Counted from the first letter of the stretch, positions 1-5,358 are shown. The stretch is 7,693 bases of DNA from an uncultured Acetatifactor sp. (GCA_910585615.1 CAJUFO010000124.1:1-7693), one strand, 5' to 3'. Notes: generated from the letters alone by a model not told the origin. Numbers and translations: made by a program.

Positions 1-2
1 GT

Positions 3-23
3 AAAGCACTGATGAAATGCTTT
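3..23. repeat. Small inverted repeat at left edge
   Basis: AAAGCA at 3-8 is complementary to TGCTTT at 18-23, with a nine-base loop. It lies downstream (minus sense) of the terminator at 47-90, in what is probably the leader of the next late gene. No run of T follows within the visible sequence, so it is not called a terminator. Its role is unknown. Confidence 0.3.
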
Positions 24-46
24 ATCTCTTACACTTATATGGTACT

Positions 47-90
47 AAAAAGCACCTTAGAAACGTCTGTGCGTTTCCTTTGGTGCTTTT
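47..90 (-). terminator. Two-stem intrinsic terminator, possibly bidirectional
   Basis: AAAAGCACC (48-56) pairs with GGTGCTTTT (82-90). Inside it GAAACG (60-65) pairs with CGTTTC (72-77) around a six-base loop, so two stems stack across a small internal loop. Read on the minus strand the outer stem runs into five T residues (51-47). Read on the plus strand it ends in TTTT followed by GCTATTTT, so it may work both ways. It closes the lipoprotein unit at 139-836. It also begins only a few bases after the transcription start predicted for the promoter-like element at 96-139, so the same hairpin would form at the extreme 5' end of that transcript. Confidence 0.75.
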
Positions 91-95
91 GCTAT

Positions 96-139
96 TTTAT
101 ATAATATCATAAAAAATCGGGCAATGGCGGGCAATCTTT
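96..139 (-). promoter_or_regulatory. Candidate phage late promoter, copy 1
   Basis: On the minus strand this starts right after the TAA stop of the lipoprotein gene. It has two ATTGCCCG units ten bases apart, a run of T, then TATTAT (106-101) or TATAAA (101-96) as a possible -10. No recognisable -35 sits at normal spacing; the tandem repeat occupies that region, as expected for an activator-dependent promoter. Positions 104-139 match 4588-4623 with one mismatch. It would drive transcription leftwards out of the window, presumably towards the portal gene, but first meets the hairpin at 47-90. That it is a promoter is inferred from layout. Confidence 0.5.
104..139. repeat. 36-bp direct repeat, copy 1
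   Basis: Positions 104-139 equal 4588-4623 except for T versus C at 110/4594; the inner 29 bases (111-139) are identical. The copies are in the same orientation, 4484 bases apart, and each abuts a minus-strand TAA stop codon. The simplest reading is a duplicated regulatory element. A pair of recombination or attachment sites is the alternative. Confidence 0.9.
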
Positions 140-836
140 TATTTTCTTTCCTCGTAGGTGTAAACCCTCGAATTATCGGGCGTTATATCCCCTATTACCT
201 CTTCTGTCCTGCCCTCATTATCTATTTTCCCATACTCCGCTACGTTTTCCATTGAGCCTACGAAACAAATCCCCGTGCCGTCATTACAGACAATCGTAAA
301 CCAATTATAACCGCTGTCCTTTACTACGGTATCCGCAAATTCCTTAAAATCTTCCTGCGTGACGTTCTGCAGGTCCTCCTTACTGATTTCAATATAGGCT
401 CTTTCCCCTATCTTTTCCGTTCCGCTTCCGTTCATTACCTCCGCCGTCTTTACCTTTGCCTGCGTCAGAGGGTTTTTATGTACCTTCGGGTAAATCTGCT
501 CTGTGCCCTGCATTACCGCATCTACGGCATTGTCCTTTAAGGTCACTTCCAACTGCAATAAGCCGGCCCATACCGTATAGACGTTATCGCCGTTTCCCTT
601 GAAAACATACTGCGTCTTTTCATCTACGCCACATTCCGTAACAAGGATAGTAAAGACGCTATCCGCTTCCTCCTGCGATAATCCCATAGTGCTTTTTATG
701 GTCCCTATGGAATCCTCGTAAAACTCGTATTCCGCTTTCAGATTTTCGGATAAGTCAGAAGTGTTTACCTCCCCGAACAAACGTTCAGTGTCAGCATTAC
801 GGCGGTGGCAACCGCCAAAACAGAAAACTTTTTCAT
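139..836 (-). CDS. Putative phage-encoded lipoprotein (moron), frameshifted after signal peptide
   Basis: The family is not recognised. The best start is ATG at 836-834, ten bases after GGAGG. It encodes MKKFSVLAVATAV and a hydrophobic stretch ending in LNVCSG, a typical short lipoprotein signal with Cys20 as the likely lipidated residue; Val just before Cys is unusual. This frame hits TAA at 767-765. The long body frame (780-139, 213 residues if read from TTG at 780) is offset by -1. One extra G in the GGGG run at 771-774 would join them into a 232-residue protein. The TTG at 780 has no ribosome binding site, so it is probably not a real start. The body is acidic, lacks membrane segments and looks like a secreted globular domain. 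It has its own promoter (867-895) and terminator (47-90) inside a late operon, the hallmark of a moron, so it may act at the lysogen surface, for instance in superinfection exclusion; that role is a guess. The frameshift could be a sequencing error, a real mutation or recoding. Confidence 0.6.
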
Positions 837-866
837 GTCCTTATTACCTCCTAAAAATTTTTCTCC

Positions 867-895
867 ATTATACCACGTCCGCCCTATGATGTCTT
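867..895 (-). promoter_or_regulatory. Extended -10 promoter for the lipoprotein gene
   Basis: Minus strand: a perfect TATAAT (872-867) preceded by the extended -10 dinucleotide TG (875-874), with AAGACA (895-890) as -35 at 17-base spacing. The predicted start near 860 gives a leader of roughly 25 bases carrying the GGAGG at 851-847. This is a housekeeping-type promoter, unlike the activator-type elements at 96-139 and 4585-4623, and suggests expression in the lysogen. Confidence 0.7.
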
Positions 896-910
896 TAGGA
901 TTTAAAAATT

Positions 911-1147
911 TTATAAATCCCTTGGCACAATCCTATATACCCTGTTCCTCCCCTTATTCTTGGCTACGTTCTCCAATGCAGATACCTTATTACTCCAATA
1001 CTCTATCTGCCTGCGTATTTCGCCCAAATCCGCCCTTGTAAAGGATTTACCCCCTATTGTATAGGCTTGGTTGATTGCAACCTCTGTTTCGGCTTCTAGC
1101 CACGTTTCCAAGTGCTTCTTTGCTACTTCTAATGTGATTGCTGCCAT
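911..1147 (-). CDS. gpW-like head-tail joining protein
   Basis: A 78-residue protein, close to lambda gpW (68). It has an N-terminal amphipathic helix (residues 5-25), a beta-hairpin-like YTIGGKSFTRADL stretch (29-41), a second helix (42-60) and a basic tail ending RVYRIVPRDL. This pattern is shared with gpW-type proteins, which bind the portal after DNA packaging and stabilise the filled head. Its position directly after the large terminase matches lambda A-W-B. The ATG shares one base with the terminase stop (TAATG), and GGAGG lies nine bases upstream inside the terminase gene, so translation is probably coupled. An AT-rich inverted repeat (898-920) overlaps its stop codon. The assignment rests on length, fold-like pattern and synteny, not on catalytic residues. 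Confidence 0.72.
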   Translation of the reverse strand: MAAITLEVAKKHLETWLEAETEVAINQAYTIGGKSFTRADLGEIRRQIEYWSNKVSALENVAKNKGRNRVYRIVPRDL

Positions 1148-2994
1148 TATGTGATACCTCCGCTTCTATTCCCCCGCCGTCTGCCCCTCTTCGGCGGTGT
1201 CTGTGTGCTGTTTCCTGCTGCCTTTTTTGACGGCTCTTTGAGGGTCAAGCCCGTTATTTCTATTGCTGCCTGTGCATAATTACGGCAATCTAAAGGCTCA
1301 TTGCGTTTCGTTTCCCCTGTCAGTTCCCAAACAAAGTACGGTCTGCCTTTCTTGTACCGTAGTACCTGTTTCTCCGCCGTCAACCCTTTAAAATAATCCT
1401 CGTCATACCCCCGGATATATCCGTTTTCATCTTTAGGGAAGTGGCAGTATCCCGGTCCCTCTTCCTCAATCTGTAACCTCTGCAATAGCAGGGATTTCCC
1501 GGTATCTACCCCCAACGTGAACAAATACGCCTGCTCTCGGTTATTCTTTGACGGCTTCGGGATATACGGGCGGTCTGTGCCGTCCTTTCCCTTTATGGCA
1601 AATATCTTTCTTGCCGTCCTTGCCTTGCAGAATCGGTAAACCTTATTTGTGAAATGCCCGCCGGAATCCATGCAGGCACATATAATACGCAATTCCGTAC
1701 CGTCCGCTTTCTTGAATTTCTGCAAAAGAAATTCATCAAGATTTTTCCATATCTCGGCTTGCTTCAAATCCCCGTATATCCTCTTGTAGACGATTCCGTA
1801 AGATTCATGCCCTACACCCCAACCGACAACCTCAATTTCAAATCTATCGTCCTGCGTGTCAATCCCTGCCGTTATCGCTATGCCCTCTTCCGGCACTTCG
1901 CAACGGTATTTCTCACGCCGTTTTAACAAATCCTCTTTGTTGGCACTTTCGCCCTCTTCCTCCCAAGTCTGCCCCAACTCGGTATTGACCCAAGATTTCA
2001 TCAGCTCCACATTGCCCTTTTTTAGTGCCTGGTCCGCTTCGATAAATCCTTTTATAATCTTTTCCCAACCAAAGAACGTAGACGCTAAAGAATTGAAATG
2101 AAAACCCCTCACTTTTCGGTTAGGGTACTTGGCTACATATTTCCCCTCGTTAAAATGGTCTTTCCATTCAATTTCGGAATGGATGCAACCGCACTTTGCA
2201 CAAGCGTATGTAATACTTTGCACTTCCCCGTCTGCGTCAACCGTGTATGTAAGGTTTCCCCATTCCAACGGCTGCAACTCCCCGCAACTCGGACAAGGTA
2301 CATTCCATTCCTCCATTGTGGAATGTTCATACTCCATTTCAATACGGGATACGCCTTTTATGGTAGGGGTGCTTGTGTCTACCTCCTTACGATTCCAATA
2401 TGTCGTTAAACGCTTCCCCGCAAGTATCAGAGGGTCCCCCTCCGCCCCTGCGGTCGGCGGGTATGCGTCTATTTCGTCCGCAAGCAGAACACGGATAGGA
2501 CGGCTTCTAAGTTCTGTCGGGGAATTTGCCCCGGTCATTGTGATACGTCCGCCGGGGAACGCCTTTTTAAATATCGTGTTTCCGCTTGTCCTGCTCTTCT
2601 CGTTTATCTTATCCCTTAAAGCCGGGGTATCCCTTACCATTGGCATAAGCCTATCTTTGCTCATGGTTTCCGCAAGCGATAATGTCGGCTGCATACATAG
2701 CATTGTGCAAGGGTCATAGTGCATATAATAGCCTATGGTATTAAGCAGAAAAGCGTCTGTTTTCCCCATTTGTGCAGCACTCATTACCACGACCTTTTCA
2801 ATGGATATATCGGTTATAGCGTCCATGATTTCCCGCTGCCACGGTGCTTTTGACGTATCCCAACGCCCGCCCTTGCTGCCAGATTCAGAAGAAAGACGGC
2901 GGTATTTGTCCGCCCATTGGGATAATGTAAGGTCGGGCGGTGGCTCTAATACCTTAAATATCCGATTGAAAAGGTCAATCGTTTCCCTCTTCAT
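1147..2994 (-). CDS. terL: Phage terminase large subunit, GpA family
   Basis: A 615-residue ATP-driven DNA packaging motor and nuclease, close to lambda gpA (641). The N-terminal ATPase has a Walker A variant SAAQMGKT (72-79) and Walker B VLLADEID (169-176, Asp173-Glu174). An inserted zinc-ribbon-like segment has CPSC (234-237) and CAKCGC (265-270). The C-terminal RNase-H-like nuclease has GIDTQDD (Asp379), CMDSGG (Asp443) and a late Asp569 in EPLDCRNY, the expected metal-binding acids. A basic tail (602-610) ends the protein. It docks on the portal and cuts concatemeric DNA at the cos or pac site chosen by the small subunit. The ATG overlaps the end of the Nu1-like gene by 20 bases, and an AAGGAGG lies 12 bases upstream within that gene. 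All key motifs look intact, so the enzyme should be functional. Confidence 0.95.
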   Translation of the reverse strand: MKRETIDLFNRIFKVLEPPPDLTLSQWADKYRRLSSESGSKGGRWDTSKAPWQREIMDAITDISIEKVVVMSAAQMGKTDAFLLNTIGYYMHYDPCTMLCMQPTLSLAETMSKDRLMPMVRDTPALRDKINEKSRTSGNTIFKKAFPGGRITMTGANSPTELRSRPIRVLLADEIDAYPPTAGAEGDPLILAGKRLTTYWNRKEVDTSTPTIKGVSRIEMEYEHSTMEEWNVPCPSCGELQPLEWGNLTYTVDADGEVQSITYACAKCGCIHSEIEWKDHFNEGKYVAKYPNRKVRGFHFNSLASTFFGWEKIIKGFIEADQALKKGNVELMKSWVNTELGQTWEEEGESANKEDLLKRREKYRCEVPEEGIAITAGIDTQDDRFEIEVVGWGVGHESYGIVYKRIYGDLKQAEIWKNLDEFLLQKFKKADGTELRIICACMDSGGHFTNKVYRFCKARTARKIFAIKGKDGTDRPYIPKPSKNNREQAYLFTLGVDTGKSLLLQRLQIEEEGPGYCHFPKDENGYIRGYDEDYFKGLTAEKQVLRYKKGRPYFVWELTGETKRNEPLDCRNYAQAAIEITGLTLKEPSKKAAGNSTQTPPKRGRRRGNRSGGIT

Positions 2995-3469
2995 CTTCTT
3001 TTATTTCCTCCTTAAAAACTTCCTCAAAATTTGACAACTCGGCTAACGCTTCCTTTATCCTGCCGTTTAGGTATACAAAGATTTTCGCCTTGTCTGTCAT
3101 GGTCGCCAACTTCTCGGCTTCCTCTGCCGGAATCGCACTTAAACGGCTTTTAAAATTTATCAGAGTGGCGGACATTATTTTTTCTATGTCCTCCGCCTTG
3201 TGCAACTCCCCTTTTTTTACCGACAAGTCCAATTCCTCATTAAGTCTTTTTGCCTTTGTCAGCTTCGCCCGCTCTTCGTTAAGGTCTATATTTTCTTCAT
3301 TCTCCGGGTTGCGGTCCCTCAAATACTTTATGTAAGCGTGGGTTGCTTCCGCCAACGAATACAAACCGCCCTGCTTGGTCTGCAAGATTCCCTTTTCCGT
3401 CAACCTCTGCACATTCTTAGGGGTCATATCTAGGAATTTTGCCACCGCATTTTTATCATAGAGTTTCAA
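2975..3469 (-). CDS. Nu1-like terminase small subunit (DNA-packaging protein)
   Basis: A 164-residue protein (lambda Nu1 is 181). Residues 1-50 form a winged helix-turn-helix of the Nu1/MerR kind (NAVAKFLDMTPKNVQRLTEKG). It is followed by a charged linker, then LNEERAKLTKAKRLNEELDLSVKKGELH, the helical signature of this family, and a helical region (100-150) for oligomerisation or terminase binding. The C-terminus is very acidic. It starts with TTG (3469-3467) after a GGGGG tract seven bases upstream; an in-frame Met at residue 15 would cut into the helix-turn-helix. It overlaps the large subunit by 20 bases, so the two are probably translated together. In lambda this protein recognises cosB just upstream of its own gene; here the 174-base gap at 3470-3643 lies in that position. 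A second, unrelated small-subunit gene precedes it. Confidence 0.85.
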   Translation of the reverse strand: MKLYDKNAVAKFLDMTPKNVQRLTEKGILQTKQGGLYSLAEATHAYIKYLRDRNPENEENIDLNEERAKLTKAKRLNEELDLSVKKGELHKAEDIEKIMSATLINFKSRLSAIPAEEAEKLATMTDKAKIFVYLNGRIKEALAELSNFEEVFKEEIKEDEEGND

Positions 3470-3643
3470 AATCCTACCCCCTTAAAAAAATTTCCGGAAT
3501 TTTGGAAGTCGATTTTTCCGCCCGGAATCTAGGCAAGTCTTGGGGTCACGGCACCCGCAAGGCTTTCCGCCCCGTCACAGTACCTTTTGCCCTCCGCCTG
3601 CTGCCCCGGCGTTGCTTCTTTCCTGCTGATTATTCTATATCGC
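3470..3643. other. Non-coding gap between the two small-subunit genes; candidate cos/packaging site
   Basis: This is the only sizeable non-coding stretch within a cluster whose other junctions overlap. It holds palindromic TTCCGGAA (3492-3499) and TTCCG-CC-CGGAA (about 3516-3527), two GTCAC motifs (3545-3549 and about 3574-3578), and a small GGGT...ACCC stem near 3542-3555. In lambda-type phages the cos site is immediately before nu1, exactly this place. No known cos sequence was recognised, so the assignment is by position only. Confidence 0.3.
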
Positions 3644-4435
3644 TTAATCCTCTTCGTCCTCGGTGTATGTGTCGTCTATCTCTCCCGTGTCCGGGTCTAC
3701 CTCATACTCTCCCTTTATCTTCTGCTTCATCAGTGCGTACCGCTTCTCTTCCAATGAGATACGGCGTTGCTCCAACTCGTAGGACTTAATGGAATCCAAT
3801 AGCTTTATAATGCGTCCGTGTATCTTGTTTAGTTCTGCTTCTAATTTCATTGCCCTTTCAAAGGCAGATGATTTTATGGTGGTTTCCATAGCCACATCAA
3901 GGGCAGGCTTCTTTCCCTCCCCCTCTTCCCCTGCATACTCCCCGTATGGGTCGCCGTCCTCATTATCCGCCTTTTTCGGGGTACGCATTTCCACGACCTT
4001 ATCCGTGTATAGCTGCCCTGTATCGTCATTGTTAAGGCTGTTTATACGCTTCTTTAGGTCGTTTTCCTTGGCTATAAGGGTCTGCAATTCCCTTAACATA
4101 TTATCCGCCGTAGCAAGGGTAACGGATTCTATGAGGGTCTTTTCTTCCTCCGTCAATTCGTCAAAATAGACCGTTGAATATGCCCCGTGGGTTTCTGCGT
4201 TTTTATTCCTCGGCGGGGCCCCGTGACCCTTTGCGTTTTGGTTGCCTTTCTGCCCGCCTTTTTTCTTCGGCTTGTTTTCAAGTGCGTCTTTCCACTTGTC
4301 TATACACTTCCATTTGCGTATTTTTGCAGAATCCACGCCCAAGGCTTCCGCTATTTCCGGGTTGCTCATTAACCCCTCGGAATCTAAAAAAAGCTGCTTT
4401 GCCTTTTCCCGGTTTTCGTCCTTTTGTCGTGCCAC
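3644..4435 (-). CDS. Phage terminase small subunit, PBSX/YqaS type
   Basis: A 263-residue protein. The start is GTG at 4435-4433, with AAAGGAGG seven bases upstream. An ATG at 4480 would extend the frame but has poor spacing and adds a tail unlike the family, whose members begin MARQ-x-x-x-R. An N-terminal helix-turn-helix (about 20-40, NPEIAEALGVDSAKIRKWK) is followed by the family's low-complexity signature GNQNAKGHGAPPRNKNAETHG (about 65-85). A long helical, charged domain with coiled-coil character and a very acidic C-terminus (EVDPDTGEIDDTYTEDEED) complete it. Such proteins bind the packaging initiation site and load the large subunit. It is longer than many relatives because of a Gly/Glu-rich acidic segment (about 150-180). 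It is the first gene after the late promoter at 4585-4623. A different, Nu1-type small subunit follows, so this one may act as an accessory regulator instead. Confidence 0.85.
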   Translation of the reverse strand: MARQKDENREKAKQLFLDSEGLMSNPEIAEALGVDSAKIRKWKCIDKWKDALENKPKKKGGQKGNQNAKGHGAPPRNKNAETHGAYSTVYFDELTEEEKTLIESVTLATADNMLRELQTLIAKENDLKKRINSLNNDDTGQLYTDKVVEMRTPKKADNEDGDPYGEYAGEEGEGKKPALDVAMETTIKSSAFERAMKLEAELNKIHGRIIKLLDSIKSYELEQRRISLEEKRYALMKQKIKGEYEVDPDTGEIDDTYTEDEED

Positions 4436-4442
4436 GGCAAAA

Positions 4443-4450
4443 CCTCCTTT
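4443..4450 (-). promoter_or_regulatory. Ribosome binding site fixing the GTG start of the terminase small subunit
   Basis: AAAGGAGG on the minus strand, seven bases before GTG at 4435. The upstream ATGs at 4480 and about 4465 lack comparable sites, so this decides the start. Confidence 0.8.
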
Positions 4451-4530
4451 CGTTTGTTTCTCCATTTTCCGCCGTTCCATTCCCTCGGAATCATCACATT
4501 TTTTCAGAATTTCAAAAATGCAACGTCAAA

Positions 4531-4564
4531 GGGCAGCGGGATTTTGACTTTATCCCTGCTGCCC
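4531..4564 (-). other. Strong leader hairpin just after late promoter
   Basis: GGGCAGC (4531-4537) pairs with GCTGCCC (4558-4564), and GGGA (4538-4541) with TCCC (4553-4556), with a one-base bulge and an 11-base loop. On the minus transcript it would begin about 14 bases after the predicted start and is followed by TTTGACGTT, a weak U-tract. It could be a terminator needing antitermination, a pause site or a 5'-end stabiliser. The hairpin at 47-90 has the equivalent position after the other promoter copy. Confidence 0.55.
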
Positions 4565-4584
4565 CTGCGGTATTTTACTTTTGC

Positions 4585-4623
4585 ATTATATCACAAAAAA
4601 TCGGGCAATGGCGGGCAATCTTT
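4585..4623 (-). promoter_or_regulatory. Candidate phage late promoter, copy 2 (terminase operon)
   Basis: Minus strand: two ATTGCCCG units ten bases apart, a T-run, then a perfect TATAAT (4590-4585). At 17-base spacing the -35 position reads CGCCAT, unlike TTGACA, so the tandem repeat probably binds an activator or an antitermination factor. It would transcribe the packaging genes from about 4578 leftwards, with a leader of about 143 bases. The same element stands at 96-139, and both copies directly follow a TAA stop codon. The regulator itself is not in the window. Confidence 0.6.
4588..4623. repeat. 36-bp direct repeat, copy 2
   Basis: Same-orientation partner of 104-139, with one mismatch over 36 bases. 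The similarity ends at the adjoining stop codon on one side and fades past the -10 hexamer on the other, as expected for a duplicated promoter/operator module. Confidence 0.9.
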
Positions 4624-4726
4624 ACTTGATGATTTCGCCTATAATTTTGCTTCGTGAAATATTCCTGTTAATAACTTCATGAGCTGTCACAGATTCAACC
4701 TCACCTGCTGTCGTGAAATCACCCAT
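4622..4726 (-). pseudogene. Remnant 3' end of an unknown phage gene
   Basis: A minus-strand frame of 34 codons from ATG at 4726 (open back to a TGA about 15 bases earlier) ends in TAA at 4624-4622, exactly where the late-promoter repeat begins. Its product, ending in HEVINRNISRSKIIGEIIK, looks like a helical C-terminus. The ATG has only a weak AGGA three bases away, so an independent gene is doubtful. The likely explanation is that the transposon, whose left end is placed near 4732, cut off the 5' part of the gene before the terminase operon. It is too short to assign a function. Confidence 0.4.
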
Positions 4727-4745
4727 TTTCCTGTCACACAATCAA

Positions 4746-4757
4746 TTGTATATACAA
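4746..4757. repeat. 12-bp perfect palindrome TTGTATATACAA
   Basis: A perfect 12-base palindrome near the presumed left end of the transposon. Half of it, TATATACAA, reappears in inverted orientation at 7683-7691 near the window's right edge, suggesting a subterminal inverted repeat. The motif is AT-rich, so chance is possible. Confidence 0.45.
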
Positions 4758-4772
4758 CTATTTATTTCCAGT

Positions 4773-4889
4773 CTATAGCAGCTCTCCGAACTGCATTTTC
4801 CATGTTTCTATCTTATATTGTCTGACTCTTTCGAACCATGCCTCTCTTATCTGCGCCGGAAATTGTTCCAACATCCATGTACAATTCAT
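4773..4889 (-). CDS. Small ORF of 38 codons downstream of transposon terminator
   Basis: ATG at 4889-4887 to TAG at 4775-4773. The product is protein-like (MLEQFPAQIREAWFERV, then a Trp- and Lys-containing helix), amphipathic and without membrane segments. No ribosome binding site precedes it; the terminator hairpin at 4898-4921 does. Its ATG overlaps by ATGA the stop of another open stretch (to 4988, different frame). It could be a translationally coupled small gene or the 3' part of a broken one. No family recognised. Confidence 0.25.
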   Translation of the reverse strand: MNCTWMLEQFPAQIREAWFERVRQYKIETWKMQFGELL

Positions 4890-4991
4890 GCAGGAAAGCC
4901 GCCCGGGATATCCCGGACGGCCTGTTTTTCTTCCAGTTTATGTAATTGTCCCAATTCCCCGCACACTTCGACTAACAGTTCTTTCGCGCAT
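4887..4991 (-). pseudogene. Possible broken fourth gene of the transposon
   Basis: After the stop of the 117-residue gene comes AGGAGG, nine bases, then ATG (4991-4989), nearly a copy (17 of 19 bases) of the transposase initiation region at 7566-7584. In the ATG frame only 17 codons follow before TAA. Dropping the next base (C4988) opens a protein-like frame (AKELLVEVCGELGQLHKLEE) that runs to TGA at 4889-4887. A one-base insertion next to the start codon is the simplest explanation. The frame runs through the hairpin at 4898-4921, so its last residues may be meaningless. Function unknown. Confidence 0.3.
4898..4921. terminator. GC-rich hairpin terminator of the transposon operon
   Basis: A 24-base palindrome, GCCGCCCGGGAT paired with ATCCCGGACGGC, with one non-complementary position (4902/4917). 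In the minus-strand transcript this position is a G-U wobble, so the stem is continuous and is followed by CUUUCC. In the plus-strand transcript it is a C-A mismatch, but a better U-tract (CTGTTTTTC) follows. It is placed just after the transposon genes and probably terminates both ways. Confidence 0.65.
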
Positions 4992-5004
4992 AGTTGGCTC
5001 CCTC

Positions 5005-5358
5005 CTAGATCCAGTCCATTCCCGAATATCCGGATATTGCCCGCAGCGCATGAGCCACTGTCGCCGCTTCTTCAGCCCCCATATGGAACCCGAGCTTTTC
5101 TTTATTTCCTTCTATATCTGAAAATCTCCCAACTGCACACCCTACATCCATATCTGGTATACAGATATATTGCCCTCCCATGTATTTTCCCAACACGGCA
5201 TTGATGCAGCTTCCTCTTCCGTAATGAATGATCAGTTCCGCCATATATCTGCTGCAGCTTTTGACCCTTACTTTACACGGCCATCTTCTGTCACCGCCGC
5301 TCCCCTCTGCCGCAGCCCTGCTTACAAACTCCATGCTCCCCTCCGGCCAACATATCAT
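5005..5358 (-). CDS. Transposon accessory protein of unknown function
   Basis: A 117-residue protein not firmly recognised. The ATG overlaps the ATPase stop (ATGA), with GGAGG six bases upstream, so it belongs to the transposon operon. After a Ser/Arg/Gly-rich start, residues 28-65 (beginning CKVRVKSCSRYMAELIIHY) look like a beta-rich fold with three Cys. Residues 66-83 contain CIPDMDVGC and GRFSD, and the C-terminus is a helix (93-108, GAEEAATVAHALRAI). The pattern resembles small proteins seen on Firmicutes mobile elements, but no function is known to me. There is no membrane segment, signal peptide or TniQ-like zinc finger pattern, so it is not an obvious TniQ. A second in-frame ATG (5334) also has a good ribosome binding site. 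A role in target choice or regulation is only suggested by operon membership. Confidence 0.65.
   Translation of the reverse strand: MICWPEGSMEFVSRAAAEGSGGDRRWPCKVRVKSCSRYMAELIIHYGRGSCINAVLGKYMGGQYICIPDMDVGCAVGRFSDIEGNKEKLGFHMGAEEAATVAHALRAISGYSGMDWI

Noticed and set aside
898..920. AT-rich inverted repeat GGATTTA/TAAATCC at the gpW-like stop codon
   Set aside because: The stem is weak and no T-run follows on the minus strand, so it is not called a terminator.
4436..4480. Longer N-terminus for the PBSX-type small subunit from ATG 4480
   Set aside because: GTG at 4435 has AAAGGAGG at ideal spacing and gives the family's usual MARQ start.
4624..5004. tRNA, riboswitch or CRISPR in the long stretch without a large gene
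   Set aside because: No cloverleaf, conserved riboswitch core or regularly spaced repeats with unique spacers were seen; the CTGTCA motifs are too short and too few for CRISPR.
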